The translations under genes and the position numbers were made by a program. The notes under the pieces were generated by a model. It ran no database searches and had not been told where the DNA came from. It saw only the letters and a program-made list of their open reading frames with translations. Below, piece after piece: positions 16,399 through 25,013 of a DNA stretch of 36,918 nucleotides (positions are counted from its first letter, which is position 1; each line of letters begins with the position of its first letter). This stretch comes from Candidatus Cloacimonadota bacterium (GTDB lineage: Bacteria; Cloacimonadota; Cloacimonadia; Cloacimonadales; Cloacimonadaceae), in contig JAAYEF010000027.1 of NCBI GenBank assembly GCA_012728875.1, forward strand, positions 80,546-117,463, given 5' to 3'.

Positions 16399-17356
16399 GA
16401 TAGCTTGCCAAAACTTGTTGAGGGGTCACGCTGGCGGTTCCCTTGATTCCGCAAACCACTCCGGCAGCGTGATTTGCCAGTTCCGCCGCCACATCGATAT
16501 TGGCTCCGCAGGTCCAGGCCAGGGTGAGAGCCGAAATCACGGTGTCGCCCGCTCCGGAAGGGTCAAAGACCTCACGCGCCATGGTGGGTATGCGTCTGGG
16601 CTCTTTTTCGCCGTTGAAAATATACATGCCCAGGCTGCTGCGGGTCACAATCAGGTTTTTAAAATTCAACTCTTCCCGCAGGGCTACGGCGGAACGGAAA
16701 AAGTCTTCATCACTGTCGAATATCGTTGCTCTTATTGCTTGAAATTCTTGGTAGTTGGGCTTGAAAATGTCCACTCCCGCATAGGCTGGGAAGTTCTTGA
16801 GCTTCGGGTCCACCGCCACGGGGATTTTGTGTTCCCTTGCTGCTTGCAGCGCTTCCCGAATCAATGGCTCGGAAAGCAGGCCTTTTTCATAATCCTGAAA
16901 AATGAGGGCATCGCAGTTTGGAAGTTGTTGCAGCGTCTTGTTCAGCACTTCGGCGCGGATGGGATCGCTGAGGTCGTCCCGGTTTTCATAGTCAATGCGC
17001 ACAATCTGCTGGTTCGCAGCGCCAATCCTCTTTTTGCGTGTGGTTCCCCGGTCCGGGTCGGAAACAAGTCCCGCGCTGGAAATCCCGTTTTTTTCCAGAA
17101 GTTCAGCCAGGTTCGTTCCGGCTTGGTCGGTTCCGGTGACGCCCACCAAAAGCGGGGTTCCGCCCAGGGAATGGATGTTCAGGGCAACGTTTGCCGCTCC
17201 GCCCAAACGCAGTTCCTCATTTTTTGCTTCCAAAACGGGCACCGGAGCTTCGGCGGAAATCCGCTCCACCTTGCCCCACACATATTGATCCAGCATCACA
17301 TCGCCCAAAATGAGGATTCTCTTTCCTTTGAAGCTATTAAGCAAGCTTGCGATCAT
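16385..17356 (-). CDS. rfaE1: heptose 7-phosphate kinase (RfaE domain I), PfkB family
   Basis: Phosphorylates D-glycero-D-manno-heptose 7-phosphate at C1. The 323-residue PfkB-fold kinase shows [13 protein letters not shown] at the N-terminus, [17 protein letters not shown] for the sugar site, TTRKKRI and the ATP/anion-hole signature FDPSGAGDT with catalytic D271. The start ATG at 17356 has GGAG 5 nt upstream and overlaps the purF stop as ATGA; a longer in-frame start inside purF is unlikely. The partner adenylyltransferase is the next gene. In many proteobacteria the two are fused as HldE; here they are split. Confidence 0.95.
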   Translation of the reverse strand: MIASLLNSFKGKRILILGDVMLDQYVWGKVERISAEAPVPVLEAKNEELRLGGAANVALNIHSLGGTPLLVGVTGTDQAGTNLAELLEKNGISSAGLVSDPDRGTTRKKRIGAANQQIVRIDYENRDDLSDPIRAEVLNKTLQQLPNCDALIFQDYEKGLLSEPLIREALQAAREHKIPVAVDPKLKNFPAYAGVDIFKPNYQEFQAIRATIFDSDEDFFRSAVALREELNFKNLIVTRSSLGMYIFNGEKEPRRIPTMAREVFDPSGAGDTVISALTLAWTCGANIDVAAELANHAAGVVCGIKGTASVTPQQVLASYRDQK

Positions 17357-18720
17357 CTTATCTCCAGGGGATATTCCCCGTTGAAGCATGCGTAGCAATA
17401 TTCCAGGGGCTCGTGCACACACTTGGCAAGGTTTTCCAGGGATAGGTGTTTCAGGCTGTCCACACCGATGTGTTTGGTGAATTCCTCCAGGGAATACAGG
17501 TTTGCCGCCAGCATTTCAGGGCTGTGGGTGTCGATGCCAAAATAGCAGGGAAAACGCACCTGAGGCGAGCCCACGCGCAGGTGTATTTCCTTGGCACCGG
17601 CGTCTTTGATCAATCTCACGATCTTGCGGATGGTGGTGCCGCGCACGATGGAATCGTCCAGCAAGACCACTTTTTTGCCTTGAAAGAAGTTTGGCAGGGG
17701 ATTGAATTTTTGCAAAACACTTTCGTCCCGAACCGTCTGTTTCGGCTTGATAAAGGTGCGGCCCACATAGTGGTTACGGATCAGGCCCAGCGACAATGGA
17801 ACGCCGCTGGCTTTGGAATAACCCACCGCCATGAAATTTGCCGAGTCTGGCACAGGGACCACGCAATCGGCTTCAAGGTCTGCATCCTCTTTCGCAAGCA
17901 TGGCGCCGATCTGCTCGCGCACCATGAACACGTCTTCGCCGAAATGATAGCTGTCCGGACGGGAAAAATAGATATGCTCGAACACGCAGTAGCTGTTGTG
18001 CTTACAGGTCCGATAATCCTGGGGATCGTTCTCGATGATCTGAATGCCGCCGGAATTGATGCGAATGATGCCCGCAGCCGGAACTTCTTTTCTTTCACCC
18101 ACTTGCAGGATGTCCAAAACGCAGCTTTCCGAGCCGGCAACCACGGTTCCGTCAGCGGTTCTGCCCCAAACCATGGGACGCATGGAAAGCGGATCACGGA
18201 AAAGATAAAGCTCGCTTTTGGTGCAGAAAACGCTGGAATAGGCGCCCTTGACGTCGCGCATCAAGGTCCGGATCGCCTGCACGGGGTCATCCCCCAACGA
18301 CAAACGCCAGGCGATGAACTTCACCAGCAGTTCGCCGTCGTTATCGCTTTTGAAATAAACGTTTTCCGCTTCCAGCATGGCGCGCACGGAGTCGTAATTC
18401 ACCACGTCGCCGTTGCTTGCCAAAGCGTAGGACGGGCCAAAAAGGGTTTCCACCAGATGGGGCTGAGAGTTGAAAGGCGTTGCGGCGCCTTTGGTGGGAT
18501 AGCGAACGTGTCCGATGGCAAGGCTGCCTGGCAGCTCTTCCAAAACCTCGGCGTTGAACACTTCCTTCACCAAGCCCATCCCTTTGTGCAAATGCAAAAC
18601 TCTGCCATCGCAGACCACCATGCCGCAGCTTTCCTGACCCCGGTGCTGCTGGGCAAACATCCCCAAAGCCGCAAGCCGGGCTGCATCAGGGTTTCCGAAA
18701 ATTCCAACGATTCCACACAT
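17353..18720 (-). CDS. purF: amidophosphoribosyltransferase
   Basis: First committed enzyme of purine synthesis: uses glutamine and PRPP to make phosphoribosylamine. The protein begins MCGIVGIFG, so the catalytic cysteine is residue 2 with no propeptide. QQHRGQESCGM and GHVRYPTKG belong to the glutaminase domain, and VVLLDDSIVRGTTI is the PRPP-binding loop. C-terminal cysteines (FPCYFGID and CYACFNGEYP) fit the Bacillus-type 4Fe-4S enzyme. 455 residues. Overlaps plsY by one base (TGATG) and rfaE1 by four. Confidence 0.97.
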   Translation of the reverse strand: MCGIVGIFGNPDAARLAALGMFAQQHRGQESCGMVVCDGRVLHLHKGMGLVKEVFNAEVLEELPGSLAIGHVRYPTKGAATPFNSQPHLVETLFGPSYALASNGDVVNYDSVRAMLEAENVYFKSDNDGELLVKFIAWRLSLGDDPVQAIRTLMRDVKGAYSSVFCTKSELYLFRDPLSMRPMVWGRTADGTVVAGSESCVLDILQVGERKEVPAAGIIRINSGGIQIIENDPQDYRTCKHNSYCVFEHIYFSRPDSYHFGEDVFMVREQIGAMLAKEDADLEADCVVPVPDSANFMAVGYSKASGVPLSLGLIRNHYVGRTFIKPKQTVRDESVLQKFNPLPNFFQGKKVVLLDDSIVRGTTIRKIVRLIKDAGAKEIHLRVGSPQVRFPCYFGIDTHSPEMLAANLYSLEEFTKHIGVDSLKHLSLENLAKCVHEPLEYCYACFNGEYPLEIR

Positions 18721-19382
18721 CAGGACTTATCCTTTTTCTTGAAGCTGAGGCGGTTTTCCCGCTTTTCCAGCAGGCGCAGGATGTTTTGATCGTGTTTCAG
18801 AATCACCAGCAGAGCCACGATCAGGCTCAGCCAAGGGAATTCCGGTTCACGCAGAAAGAAGGAGTTCCACAGAAATTCCGCAATGAAAAGCGAGGCGGCG
18901 GCACAGATGGAACCCAGGGATACATAGCGGCTCAGAGCAGTCACGATCAGGAAAACCAGCATCGCCACAAACAGAGGGATCGGTGCCAAAATCAGGAAAA
19001 CCCCCGCCGCGGTGGCGACTCCCTTGCCGCCTTTGAAGTTCAACCACACAGGATACATGTGCCCCAAAACCACCATCAGGGCGGGAAGCTGGAACACAAA
19101 ACGCTCTGTGGGAATCCCCCCGCTGAATTTCAAGGCTATGCCGGGCACAACTTTGTTCAAAAGCAGCGCCACTGCCAAACCCTTTGCCAAATCCAGGATC
19201 AAGACCGCCACACCGGTTTTCACGCCATATTGCCTGAGGGCGTTTGTGGCGCCGATATTTCCACTGCCTCCGGAGCGTATGTCTTTCTTGTGAAAGAGCT
19301 TACCTGCCAGAAAGCCAAAAGGGATGCTGCCAATCAGGTATGCCGCCAAACAGATCAATGGCCACAAAATGGCGATGCTCAT
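18720..19382 (-). CDS. plsY: acyl-phosphate:glycerol-3-phosphate acyltransferase PlsY
   Basis: Membrane enzyme that makes lysophosphatidic acid from acyl-phosphate, the first step of phospholipid synthesis. 220 residues with about five membrane helices and the family motifs SGNIGATNALR (with GGSGN), GHMYPVWLNFKGGKGVAT and a late KHDQNILRL. The tail is basic (KKKDK). The start ATG overlaps the der stop by 4 bp and has GGAAG closely upstream. PlsX is not in this window. Confidence 0.96.
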   Translation of the reverse strand: MSIAILWPLICLAAYLIGSIPFGFLAGKLFHKKDIRSGGSGNIGATNALRQYGVKTGVAVLILDLAKGLAVALLLNKVVPGIALKFSGGIPTERFVFQLPALMVVLGHMYPVWLNFKGGKGVATAAGVFLILAPIPLFVAMLVFLIVTALSRYVSLGSICAAASLFIAEFLWNSFFLREPEFPWLSLIVALLVILKHDQNILRLLEKRENRLSFKKKDKS

Positions 19383-20716
19383 TCTTCCGGTTCCCCTTCC
19401 TTTTTTCCCTTGAAAATCATTTTGATACTGACTCCTTCAAAGCCAAAAATTTCACGGATGCGGTTGTGTAGGTAGCGGCGATAGTTTTCGCTCACCAGAG
19501 CGGGCTTGTTGCAAAAGAAAACGAAGGTGGGCGGCTTCACTGCAGCCTGGGTCACATAGTGGATGGTGACGTGACGGCCGCTGGTGTGGGTGGGCGGACG
19601 CCTGTCCACAACGGTTTCCATGAAGCGGTTCAGTTCGCTGGTGGGTATGCGTTTCTCGCTTTCCTCTTCGATCTTCACGATGGTTTCCATGATCCGGTTG
19701 ATGCGCTGACCCGTTTTGGCGGAAATGAACTGCACCGGGGCATACTGCAAAAAGGACATCTTGTCGTGCAGATTGGCAATGAATTTGCCGGTGGTTTTGG
19801 TATCCTTTTCCACCAGGTCCCATTTGTTGAACACCACCATGATTTCCTTCATGCGGCGCTTGGCATAGGAGGCGATTTTTTGGTCCTGTTCCGAAATCTC
19901 TTCATCGGCAGCCAAAACCAATACCACCACATCCGAGCGGTCAACAGCCTCAATGGTGCGCATAACGCTATAGTACTCAACGCCATAGGTAACCTTGGTC
20001 TTGCGGCGCAAGCCGGCGGTGTCCACCAAAATGTAGTCCTTGCCATGGTAGCGGAACTGGCTGTCCACCGAGTCGCGCGTGGTGCCGGGAATGTCTGTCA
20101 CAATCTGCTTTTCATTGCCCAGCATCAGGTTCACGATGGAGGATTTGCCCACATTCGGCTTTCCCACCACCGCGATGCGGGTGTGTTCGGGTTCCTCTTT
20201 TTCAAAGGCAGACTGGGTTTCGGGGATCATGGAAAGCAGTTCATCCAGGAAGTTTCCGGTGTTTCTGCCCTGTTGGGCGGAAATGGGAAAGGGGTCGCCC
20301 AAACCGAGCTGCAAAAAGTCGTAAAGCTCCCACTCGAATTTTTCGTTGTCTGCCTTGTTTGCCACCAGCATCACCTTATCTCTATGCGGATAAAGGATTT
20401 TGGCTATTTCTTTGTCCACATCGGTGGTGCCGGTTTGGGCGTCCACCAAAAACAGAATCAAATCCGATTCATCGATGGCTAAAACAGCCTGATGGCGGAT
20501 CATTTTGTTCAGGCTTTCATCGCCGTCGAACACGATGCCGCCGGTATCAACCAGCTTGAAAACCTTCCCGCCCCATTCCACATCCTCATATTTGCGGTCG
20601 CGGGTGATGCCTTCGACGGCATCCACAATGGCGGAACGCTTTCTGCAAAGCCGGTTGAACAGCGTGGATTTTCCCACGTTTGGACGTCCCACAATGGAGA
20701 CTATGTGCTTCCTCAT
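19379..20716 (-). CDS. der: ribosome-assembly GTPase Der (EngA)
   Basis: Double-GTPase protein needed for 50S subunit maturation. Two G domains are visible: GRPNVGKS at residues 10-17 with DTGG, NKAD, and GKPNVGKS at 185-192 with DTAG and NKWD. The C-terminal KH-like domain ends VSIKMIFKGKKEGEPEE. 445 residues is normal. It is the first gene of the 17-gene - strand run; the nearest promoter-like box is at 20765-20778. The start ATG has only a distant GGAAG 12 nt upstream. Confidence 0.97.
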   Translation of the reverse strand: MRKHIVSIVGRPNVGKSTLFNRLCRKRSAIVDAVEGITRDRKYEDVEWGGKVFKLVDTGGIVFDGDESLNKMIRHQAVLAIDESDLILFLVDAQTGTTDVDKEIAKILYPHRDKVMLVANKADNEKFEWELYDFLQLGLGDPFPISAQQGRNTGNFLDELLSMIPETQSAFEKEEPEHTRIAVVGKPNVGKSSIVNLMLGNEKQIVTDIPGTTRDSVDSQFRYHGKDYILVDTAGLRRKTKVTYGVEYYSVMRTIEAVDRSDVVVLVLAADEEISEQDQKIASYAKRRMKEIMVVFNKWDLVEKDTKTTGKFIANLHDKMSFLQYAPVQFISAKTGQRINRIMETIVKIEEESEKRIPTSELNRFMETVVDRRPPTHTSGRHVTIHYVTQAAVKPPTFVFFCNKPALVSENYRRYLHNRIREIFGFEGVSIKMIFKGKKEGEPEE

Positions 20717-20756
20717 TAAACGATTTAACTTCCCTGATGATTTTTGGGACAGTCTT

Positions 20757-20778
20757 TTAAAAGAGGGTATTTTGTCAA
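20757..20778 (-). promoter_or_regulatory. candidate promoter of the der operon
   Basis: On the - strand TTGACAAAATACCC (20765-20778) contains a perfect -35 hexamer TTGACA. The -10 region at 16 bp spacing, AAGACT, is weak. The hexamer ends 56 nt before the der start, the same distance as at three other promoters in this window. The same 14-mer occurs before the gene at 35412. Confidence 0.55.
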
Positions 20779-20922
20779 TCCCATATTAGCCATAAGCCTT
20801 GCCGTGAAAACGATGCCGGCATCCGCATTTTCCAGCGGACGGATAAAAGCGCCAAAAGCTTGAAAACCGGAGCCGGGAAAGAAACCTTGACGAAACTGCG
20901 CTGCAGCATTTTGGGTGCATTC

Positions 20923-21708
20923 ATGAACACGAAACTTAGCATCGCAGTCATCATGCTCATTTTGGGCTTGTCCTCCCTTGCCGCCACAGAGAGTGAGGGC
21001 TATCTCCCCAGCTATCTGCTGTCCTATCCGCTCAGCGTGAAGGATGCCTGCCTGGCGCCAACAGACTGGCACACAAAGCATTGGCTGGCTGCCGGAGGCT
21101 CTGTTTTGGCTGTGGGCGGCCTCTATTTTGCCGACCCTGCCATCAGAACCCAGGTTCAAAGTCACAGGCAGGATTGGGCGGAAATACCCATGAAAGTGGG
21201 AAGCGAGATTTCGGAATTCAAATATCTGTATCCCGCTGCGGCGCTGACGATTGGAGCCGGTTGGCTGGCGGGTTCGGAAAAGACCATGGACACCGGGCTG
21301 CTCTGCCTGAAAAGCATGGTGTTAAGCTCGGTTTCCACCCAGGCTTTGAAGGTGGCGACCCAAAGACCGCAGCCGGGCATGGAAATTGGCGCAGGATTTT
21401 GGACCAATGAGTCCTTTTCCCTGCAAAACGATTCCTTTCCTTCGGGACACTGCGCCATCATCTGGAGCGTGGTCCCGGTTTTGGCAGACCAATATTCAGA
21501 GCAAAAATGGGTGGCGCCAACGGTTTACGGCTTGGCAACGCTCAGTTCACTTTCCAGGGTTTATCTGGATGAACACTGGGCTGCGGACGTGGTGGCAGGC
21601 TCCTTGATCGGCTACCTGTGCGCGAAATTGACCCTGAAAAATACGCCGAGGCTTCATCTCGCCCCGGCGCAAAATATGAATGGTCTGTCCCTTGGCGTCG
21701 ATTTCTGA
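20923..21708 (+). CDS. exported PAP2-superfamily phosphatase-like protein with altered first motif
   Basis: A 261-residue PAP2 (lipid-phosphate phosphatase/acid phosphatase) protein. The N-terminus NTKLSIAVIMLILGLSSLAA is a signal peptide. Motif C2 is intact (FPSGHCAI), as is C3 (SRVYLDEHWAAD, i.e. SR-x5-H-x3-D). Motif C1, normally K-x6-RP, reads KVATQRPQP, with Q where the phosphate-binding arginine is expected. It may act on undecaprenyl or other lipid phosphates, or be weakened. The start ATG at 20923 is chosen because the signal peptide begins there; no good Shine-Dalgarno is seen. It is divergent from der and convergent with the next gene, 36 bp away. Confidence 0.85.
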   Translation: MNTKLSIAVIMLILGLSSLAATESEGYLPSYLLSYPLSVKDACLAPTDWHTKHWLAAGGSVLAVGGLYFADPAIRTQVQSHRQDWAEIPMKVGSEISEFKYLYPAAALTIGAGWLAGSEKTMDTGLLCLKSMVLSSVSTQALKVATQRPQPGMEIGAGFWTNESFSLQNDSFPSGHCAIIWSVVPVLADQYSEQKWVAPTVYGLATLSSLSRVYLDEHWAADVVAGSLIGYLCAKLTLKNTPRLHLAPAQNMNGLSLGVDF

Positions 21709-21744
21709 CGCTTTGAAGGATAAAAACCAGACTATGGGTTCAGC

Positions 21745-22383
21745 TTAATGCTCTGTGGGAGTTTCCTCTACGGTCGGCTCTTGCACCAGTTTCTTAACCG
21801 GTGTGGGTATTTTTTCCATCTTGTGGACCGGCACCCAGATTTCGATGACGGAGGCTGCTGATTCTTCTTTGAAACGCTCGTCATAGCGTTCAAACATTTC
21901 CGAGCCAAGCGGAACCTCTCCGGAAGTGGCAAGCCATTCGCCAAAGATATACTCGTAGGTTTCACCGATGTTTTTAACCGAGCCAACGTGGTCGAACACT
22001 GCGAAGTATCCACCGGGAGCCTTGACAAGCTTCAGCCCCTCAGGCAGTTCCACGGTTTTCTTCACTTCCATTCCAACCAGATAGTTGTGGCCTTGCATGG
22101 AATTGGGATCAAACTTTTCACCGGGATAGTAGAGCCCATAGATGCAGTTGTCAACAGTTTCGGGGAGCTTGTCCTTCAGGGCAAAAAAGTTTTTCCATGT
22201 GTCCACATATTCACCGGGGTCCATGTTTCCCTTGGTTTCCAGACCCATCACCAAAAATGATTCGCGCTCTGCAAATCTCATCTTGATTTGCTTTGGGGTG
22301 GGAGAGATGATTGAAAGCTCTTGAGCAGCGAGGATTCCTGCAACAATTGCAAAAGCCATCAGCAGAAAAATCACCTTTTTCAT
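21745..22383 (-). CDS. secreted GyrI-like/AraC effector-binding-domain protein
   Basis: A 212-residue protein with a signal peptide (KKVIFLLMAFAIVAGILAAQ), so its domain works outside the cytoplasm. The mature part has the GyrI-like small-molecule-binding fold: FAERESFLVMGLETKG, an IYGLYYPG strand, GGYFAVFDHVGSVKNIGETYEYIFGEWLATSG and the late ASVIEIWVPV with the conserved Glu. In cytoplasmic relatives this fold binds drugs or other ligands next to a DNA-binding domain; no such domain is here. The last 20 residues are Pro/Glu/Thr-rich. The start ATG at 22383 follows AAGGAG (22389-22394); a GTG six bases upstream would overlap that site. The ligand is unknown. Confidence 0.75.
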   Translation of the reverse strand: MKKVIFLLMAFAIVAGILAAQELSIISPTPKQIKMRFAERESFLVMGLETKGNMDPGEYVDTWKNFFALKDKLPETVDNCIYGLYYPGEKFDPNSMQGHNYLVGMEVKKTVELPEGLKLVKAPGGYFAVFDHVGSVKNIGETYEYIFGEWLATSGEVPLGSEMFERYDERFKEESAASVIEIWVPVHKMEKIPTPVKKLVQEPTVEETPTEH

Positions 22384-22416
22384 GTTCACTCCTTTATATC
22401 TAAAAATGATATATGC

Positions 22417-22445
22417 AATTTATGGCAACTGCGCTAAAACGTCAA
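22417..22445 (-). promoter_or_regulatory. sigma-70-type promoter of the GyrI-like gene
   Basis: TTGACG (22440-22445), 17-bp spacer, TAAATT (22417-22422). The -35 lies 56 nt before the ATG at 22383. Confidence 0.75.
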
Positions 22446-22636
22446 GGTTTTTTTTCAGGCGAGCTTTTTCCCATCTGCATTTCCCAGCGAAAGAACCCGC
22501 AAAACCCTGCTTCCTCCTTGGCTCCAAGCAAAAGACAAGCTAAACACTTCCCAAAGACCTCCTGAATAAAATTGGGGAGGCTTACGGGTATCATTGACGC
22601 AACTATCAAGCTGGGCTGCAGGGCGGAAGCGGGCAC
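22446..22636. other. gene-less spacer between GyrI-like gene promoter and ompA terminator
   Basis: Two short - strand frames occur here but lack ribosome sites and protein-like sequence. A weak CCTCC/GGAGG pair near 22558-22580 is the only structure I see. Nothing else is supported. Confidence 0.5.
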
Positions 22637-22665
22637 AAAAAAAGAGGCCTCCGTTGGGAAGCCTC
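22637..22665 (-). terminator. terminator of ompA-like gene
   Basis: On the - strand GAGGC...GCCTC pairing (22644-22665) with inner pairs is followed by seven T's (22637-22643), 25 bp after the stop. Confidence 0.88.
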
Positions 22666-22690
22666 AAATGAAAGTGTGACGATCGTCGTC

Positions 22691-23695
22691 TTACTTGACG
22701 ATGATGAAGTCGATGCGACGGTTCAGAGCGCGGCCTTCGGCGGTGTCGTTGCTGGCAACGGGTCTTCTGTCGCCAAAGCCCATGGTTTCGATACGGCTTT
22801 TGGAGATGCCTTTGGAGACCATGTAGTCTTTAACGGCGATGGCGCGTTCCTGGGAAAGGGTGATGTTGTAGTCGCCTTGGCCAACGTTGTCGGTGTGGCC
22901 GTGGATTTCCAGTCTAACCTCGGGGTGTTTTTTCAGTTCGACGATCACTTCGTCAAGGGCTTCCTGAGCGCTTGCGGTCAGCTTGTTGCTGCCAAATTCG
23001 AACTGCACGCCGTCCAGGGTGAAGTCATCAACCATGCTGATGATGTTGCGGCGGGGACCACGGTAGCCGGGTTCTTCAGCTTTCTTTCTGCCAAAGGTGT
23101 AGCTGAGGCCAACGTAGGGCATCAGGTGGGCGTCGTTGAATTTTCCGGTGACATTGTTGTCCACTTTGTCGCTGAGCACGTGGTCGAGCTGCACGCCAAG
23201 ATCCAGATCCACATTCCATACGCTCATCAAAGAAACACCAAGTCCGGCAGTGGGGGCCATGAAAGCAACTGTGCCATCCAGGGCATCAGCGTTATCCACA
23301 TAGGCTGCGCCCAAGCCAAGCTGAGCGTAGGGAGCGATGCGGTGCAGGGGACCTTGGTCAAAATTGAGCACGGCAACTTTGTTGGGACGATAGCGGGCCT
23401 GCAGTTCAGCGCCAATGATGGTGGCTTCATATTTTGTGGACTTCACCGCTTTCAGTTCGCCTTCAAGTTTGGTGTAGTAGGGGAAAATGCCGACACTGAC
23501 ACATTCTTTCAGCCAGGCTTCATAGCCAAGTCCGCCCATGAGATGGGTCTTGTTGTTGTGGTCTTTGTTGTTGTAGTCGTTCAGGGGAAGAGTTCCGCCG
23601 AGACGCAGACCAACGCTGTGTTCAATGGCAAAAGCAGCTTGCGCGAATGCCGTGATAAGAAGAGCAATAATGATTATTTTGCTGATGTTTTTCAT
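22691..23695 (-). CDS. OmpA-family outer-membrane beta-barrel protein
   Basis: A 334-residue protein with a signal peptide (KNISKIIIIALLITAFAQAAFA). An N-terminal barrel of about 185 residues follows, with alternating strands such as VGLRLGGTLPL, YAQLGLGAAYVD and LMPYVGLSYTFG. The C-terminal OmpA/MotB peptidoglycan-binding domain has FEFGSNKLTASAQEALDEV, LEIHGHTDNVG, LSQERAIAVKDYM and AEGRALNRRIDF. It should anchor the outer membrane to the cell wall. The ATG at 23695 is chosen because it opens the signal peptide and has GAGG 11 nt upstream. It has its own promoter and terminator, so it is a single-gene unit. Confidence 0.92.
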   Translation of the reverse strand: MKNISKIIIIALLITAFAQAAFAIEHSVGLRLGGTLPLNDYNNKDHNNKTHLMGGLGYEAWLKECVSVGIFPYYTKLEGELKAVKSTKYEATIIGAELQARYRPNKVAVLNFDQGPLHRIAPYAQLGLGAAYVDNADALDGTVAFMAPTAGLGVSLMSVWNVDLDLGVQLDHVLSDKVDNNVTGKFNDAHLMPYVGLSYTFGRKKAEEPGYRGPRRNIISMVDDFTLDGVQFEFGSNKLTASAQEALDEVIVELKKHPEVRLEIHGHTDNVGQGDYNITLSQERAIAVKDYMVSKGISKSRIETMGFGDRRPVASNDTAEGRALNRRIDFIIVK

Positions 23696-23727
23696 TTGTA
23701 TTAACCTCAATTTGGTAGTTTTAAAAC

Positions 23728-23756
23728 ATAATAATCAAGATAACCCTATCCGTCAA
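23728..23756 (-). promoter_or_regulatory. canonical promoter of ompA-like gene
   Basis: TTGACG (23751-23756), 17-bp spacer, TATTAT (23728-23733). The -35 is 55 nt before the ATG. This is the best sigma-70 match in the window, as expected for an abundant porin. Confidence 0.85.
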
Positions 23757-24151
23757 ATAAATTGTTTTACGAGGGTGTAATTTTCATACGAAACTCTTGG
23801 GACAATGATTTTGGGAGGTCTTTATAAATATGATGAAGGCTATTTTTGGAGATGTTCAATTGGCAGGATTCGGGCTTGTGGAGCTTTGATATTTAAGCAC
23901 TTGTGGGCAAACTGAAAACAGGGTCAACGAACCAGGGGACAGTGGCTTGCGTGTTCATCCCCGTATCGTTTTCGGCTTGGTTTGGATATTTGGAAACTGA
24001 TAAGCAGGTGCCTTTTGGGGATGGGGCTGAAATATGGGAAAAGCTGCTGTTTTGCATCAGATTTGGCTTTAGTTTGCCTCCCAGACGTCTTTTCAATTGA
24101 CAAGAATTCGGCACTTGGTTTTTCTTGTTTTAAATTCAAAATAGGGATAAA
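23757..24151. other. gene-less spacer between ompA-like gene and tatD
   Basis: About 395 bp with only short frames lacking ribosome sites. It is less G+C-rich than the genes. A perfect TTGACA at 24097-24102 could serve the downstream operon, but the -10 (TTTTCT at 17 bp) is poor. I see no RNA gene or clear repeat. Confidence 0.5.
24097..24125 (+). promoter_or_regulatory. possible promoter of the tatD-tamB operon
   Basis: TTGACA at 24097-24102 lies 49 nt before the GTG and 58 nt before the ATG of tatD, near the 53-56 nt seen elsewhere. The -10 at 24120-24125 (TTTTCT) is weak, so this rests on the -35 and spacing. Confidence 0.35.
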
Positions 24152-25009
24152 GTGCAGAAAATGAAGCTATTTGAAACGCATGCCCACCTGGATCTGCCGG
24201 AGTTTGACGCAGACCGGGAACGGTTGATAAACAAATGTTTTGACAGCGGGATCGAATATATCATAAATATCGGTTTCAACAAGGAAACCTCGCTCAATTC
24301 GCTGGAATTGGCAAAAAAACACCTGCACATTTTTGCCACGGCGGGGTTTCATCCACATGACGCCACAGATTTTGACGCTGAACTGATCAAGCGCCTCGCC
24401 CGTGAAAAGAATGTTTTGGCGATCGGGGAGATCGGCTTGGATTATTTCAGAAACCTTTCCCCACGCAATGTTCAGCGCGAAGTGTTCCGAAATCAAGCCC
24501 TGCTGGCAGTGGATTATGACAAACCCATTGTGGTGCACAACCGCGAAGCCCATCAGGAATGCTACAAGATCCTGAAGGAAGCCGAGGCCAAGGATGTGGT
24601 TTTCCACTGTTTTTCCGGGGATATCATCTTTGCCCAGCAGGTTTTGGATGAAGGCTGGATGATCTCTTTCACGGGAAACATCACCTATCCGAATGCGAAT
24701 TTGGACGACGTGATCCGCATGATGCCGCCAGAGCAGTTCATGATTGAAACGGACTGCCCATATCTGACGCCGCATCCCCACCGCGGCAAACGCAACAGCC
24801 CCCTGTATCTGCACTTGGTGGCTGAAAAGATTGCAGAGATTCGAGGCATCACGCCCTTGGAAGTGGCGGAAACCTCATTCAACAACGCCCATCGCTTTTT
24901 CCGCATTCCGCCGGACCCGGTTAAACCCGTATCCAAAAAGGGCGGAAAGTCTTCCAAAGGAAAGAAATCCAAGAAAACCACCGTCAAAGACAAAAAAAAG
25001 GATAAGTAA
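24152..25009 (+). CDS. tatD: TatD-family metal-dependent DNase with lysine-rich tail
   Basis: Amidohydrolase-fold nuclease. Metal-binding landmarks are present: ETHAHLDLPEF at the N-terminus, AIGEIGLDYF, KPIVVHNREA, FHCFSGD and the late ETDCPYLTPHPHRGKRNSP. After the core (about residue 255) a 30-residue tail is rich in Lys and Ser (SKKGGKSSKGKKSKK...), not usual in the family; it might bind nucleic acid. The start could be GTG at 24152, with AGGGA 5 nt upstream, or ATG at 24161, which opens the domain closely but has no near ribosome site. The next gene begins 4 bp after the stop. Confidence 0.93.
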   Translation: MQKMKLFETHAHLDLPEFDADRERLINKCFDSGIEYIINIGFNKETSLNSLELAKKHLHIFATAGFHPHDATDFDAELIKRLAREKNVLAIGEIGLDYFRNLSPRNVQREVFRNQALLAVDYDKPIVVHNREAHQECYKILKEAEAKDVVFHCFSGDIIFAQQVLDEGWMISFTGNITYPNANLDDVIRMMPPEQFMIETDCPYLTPHPHRGKRNSPLYLHLVAEKIAEIRGITPLEVAETSFNNAHRFFRIPPDPVKPVSKKGGKSSKGKKSKKTTVKDKKKDK

Positions 25010-25013
25010 TAAA

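Noticed and set aside
22442-22667. Two overlapping short - strand frames between the GyrI-like and ompA-like genes
   Set aside because: No ribosome sites, no recognisable sequence, and one runs through the ompA terminator hairpin.
23903-24164. Several 60-75 codon frames on both strands before tatD
   Set aside because: None has a ribosome site or protein-like pattern, and they exclude one another.
24831-25013. N-terminal extension of the barrel protein into tatD
   Set aside because: The extra residues are Arg/Lys/Pro-rich out-of-frame tatD sequence, and the signal peptide begins only after 25013.
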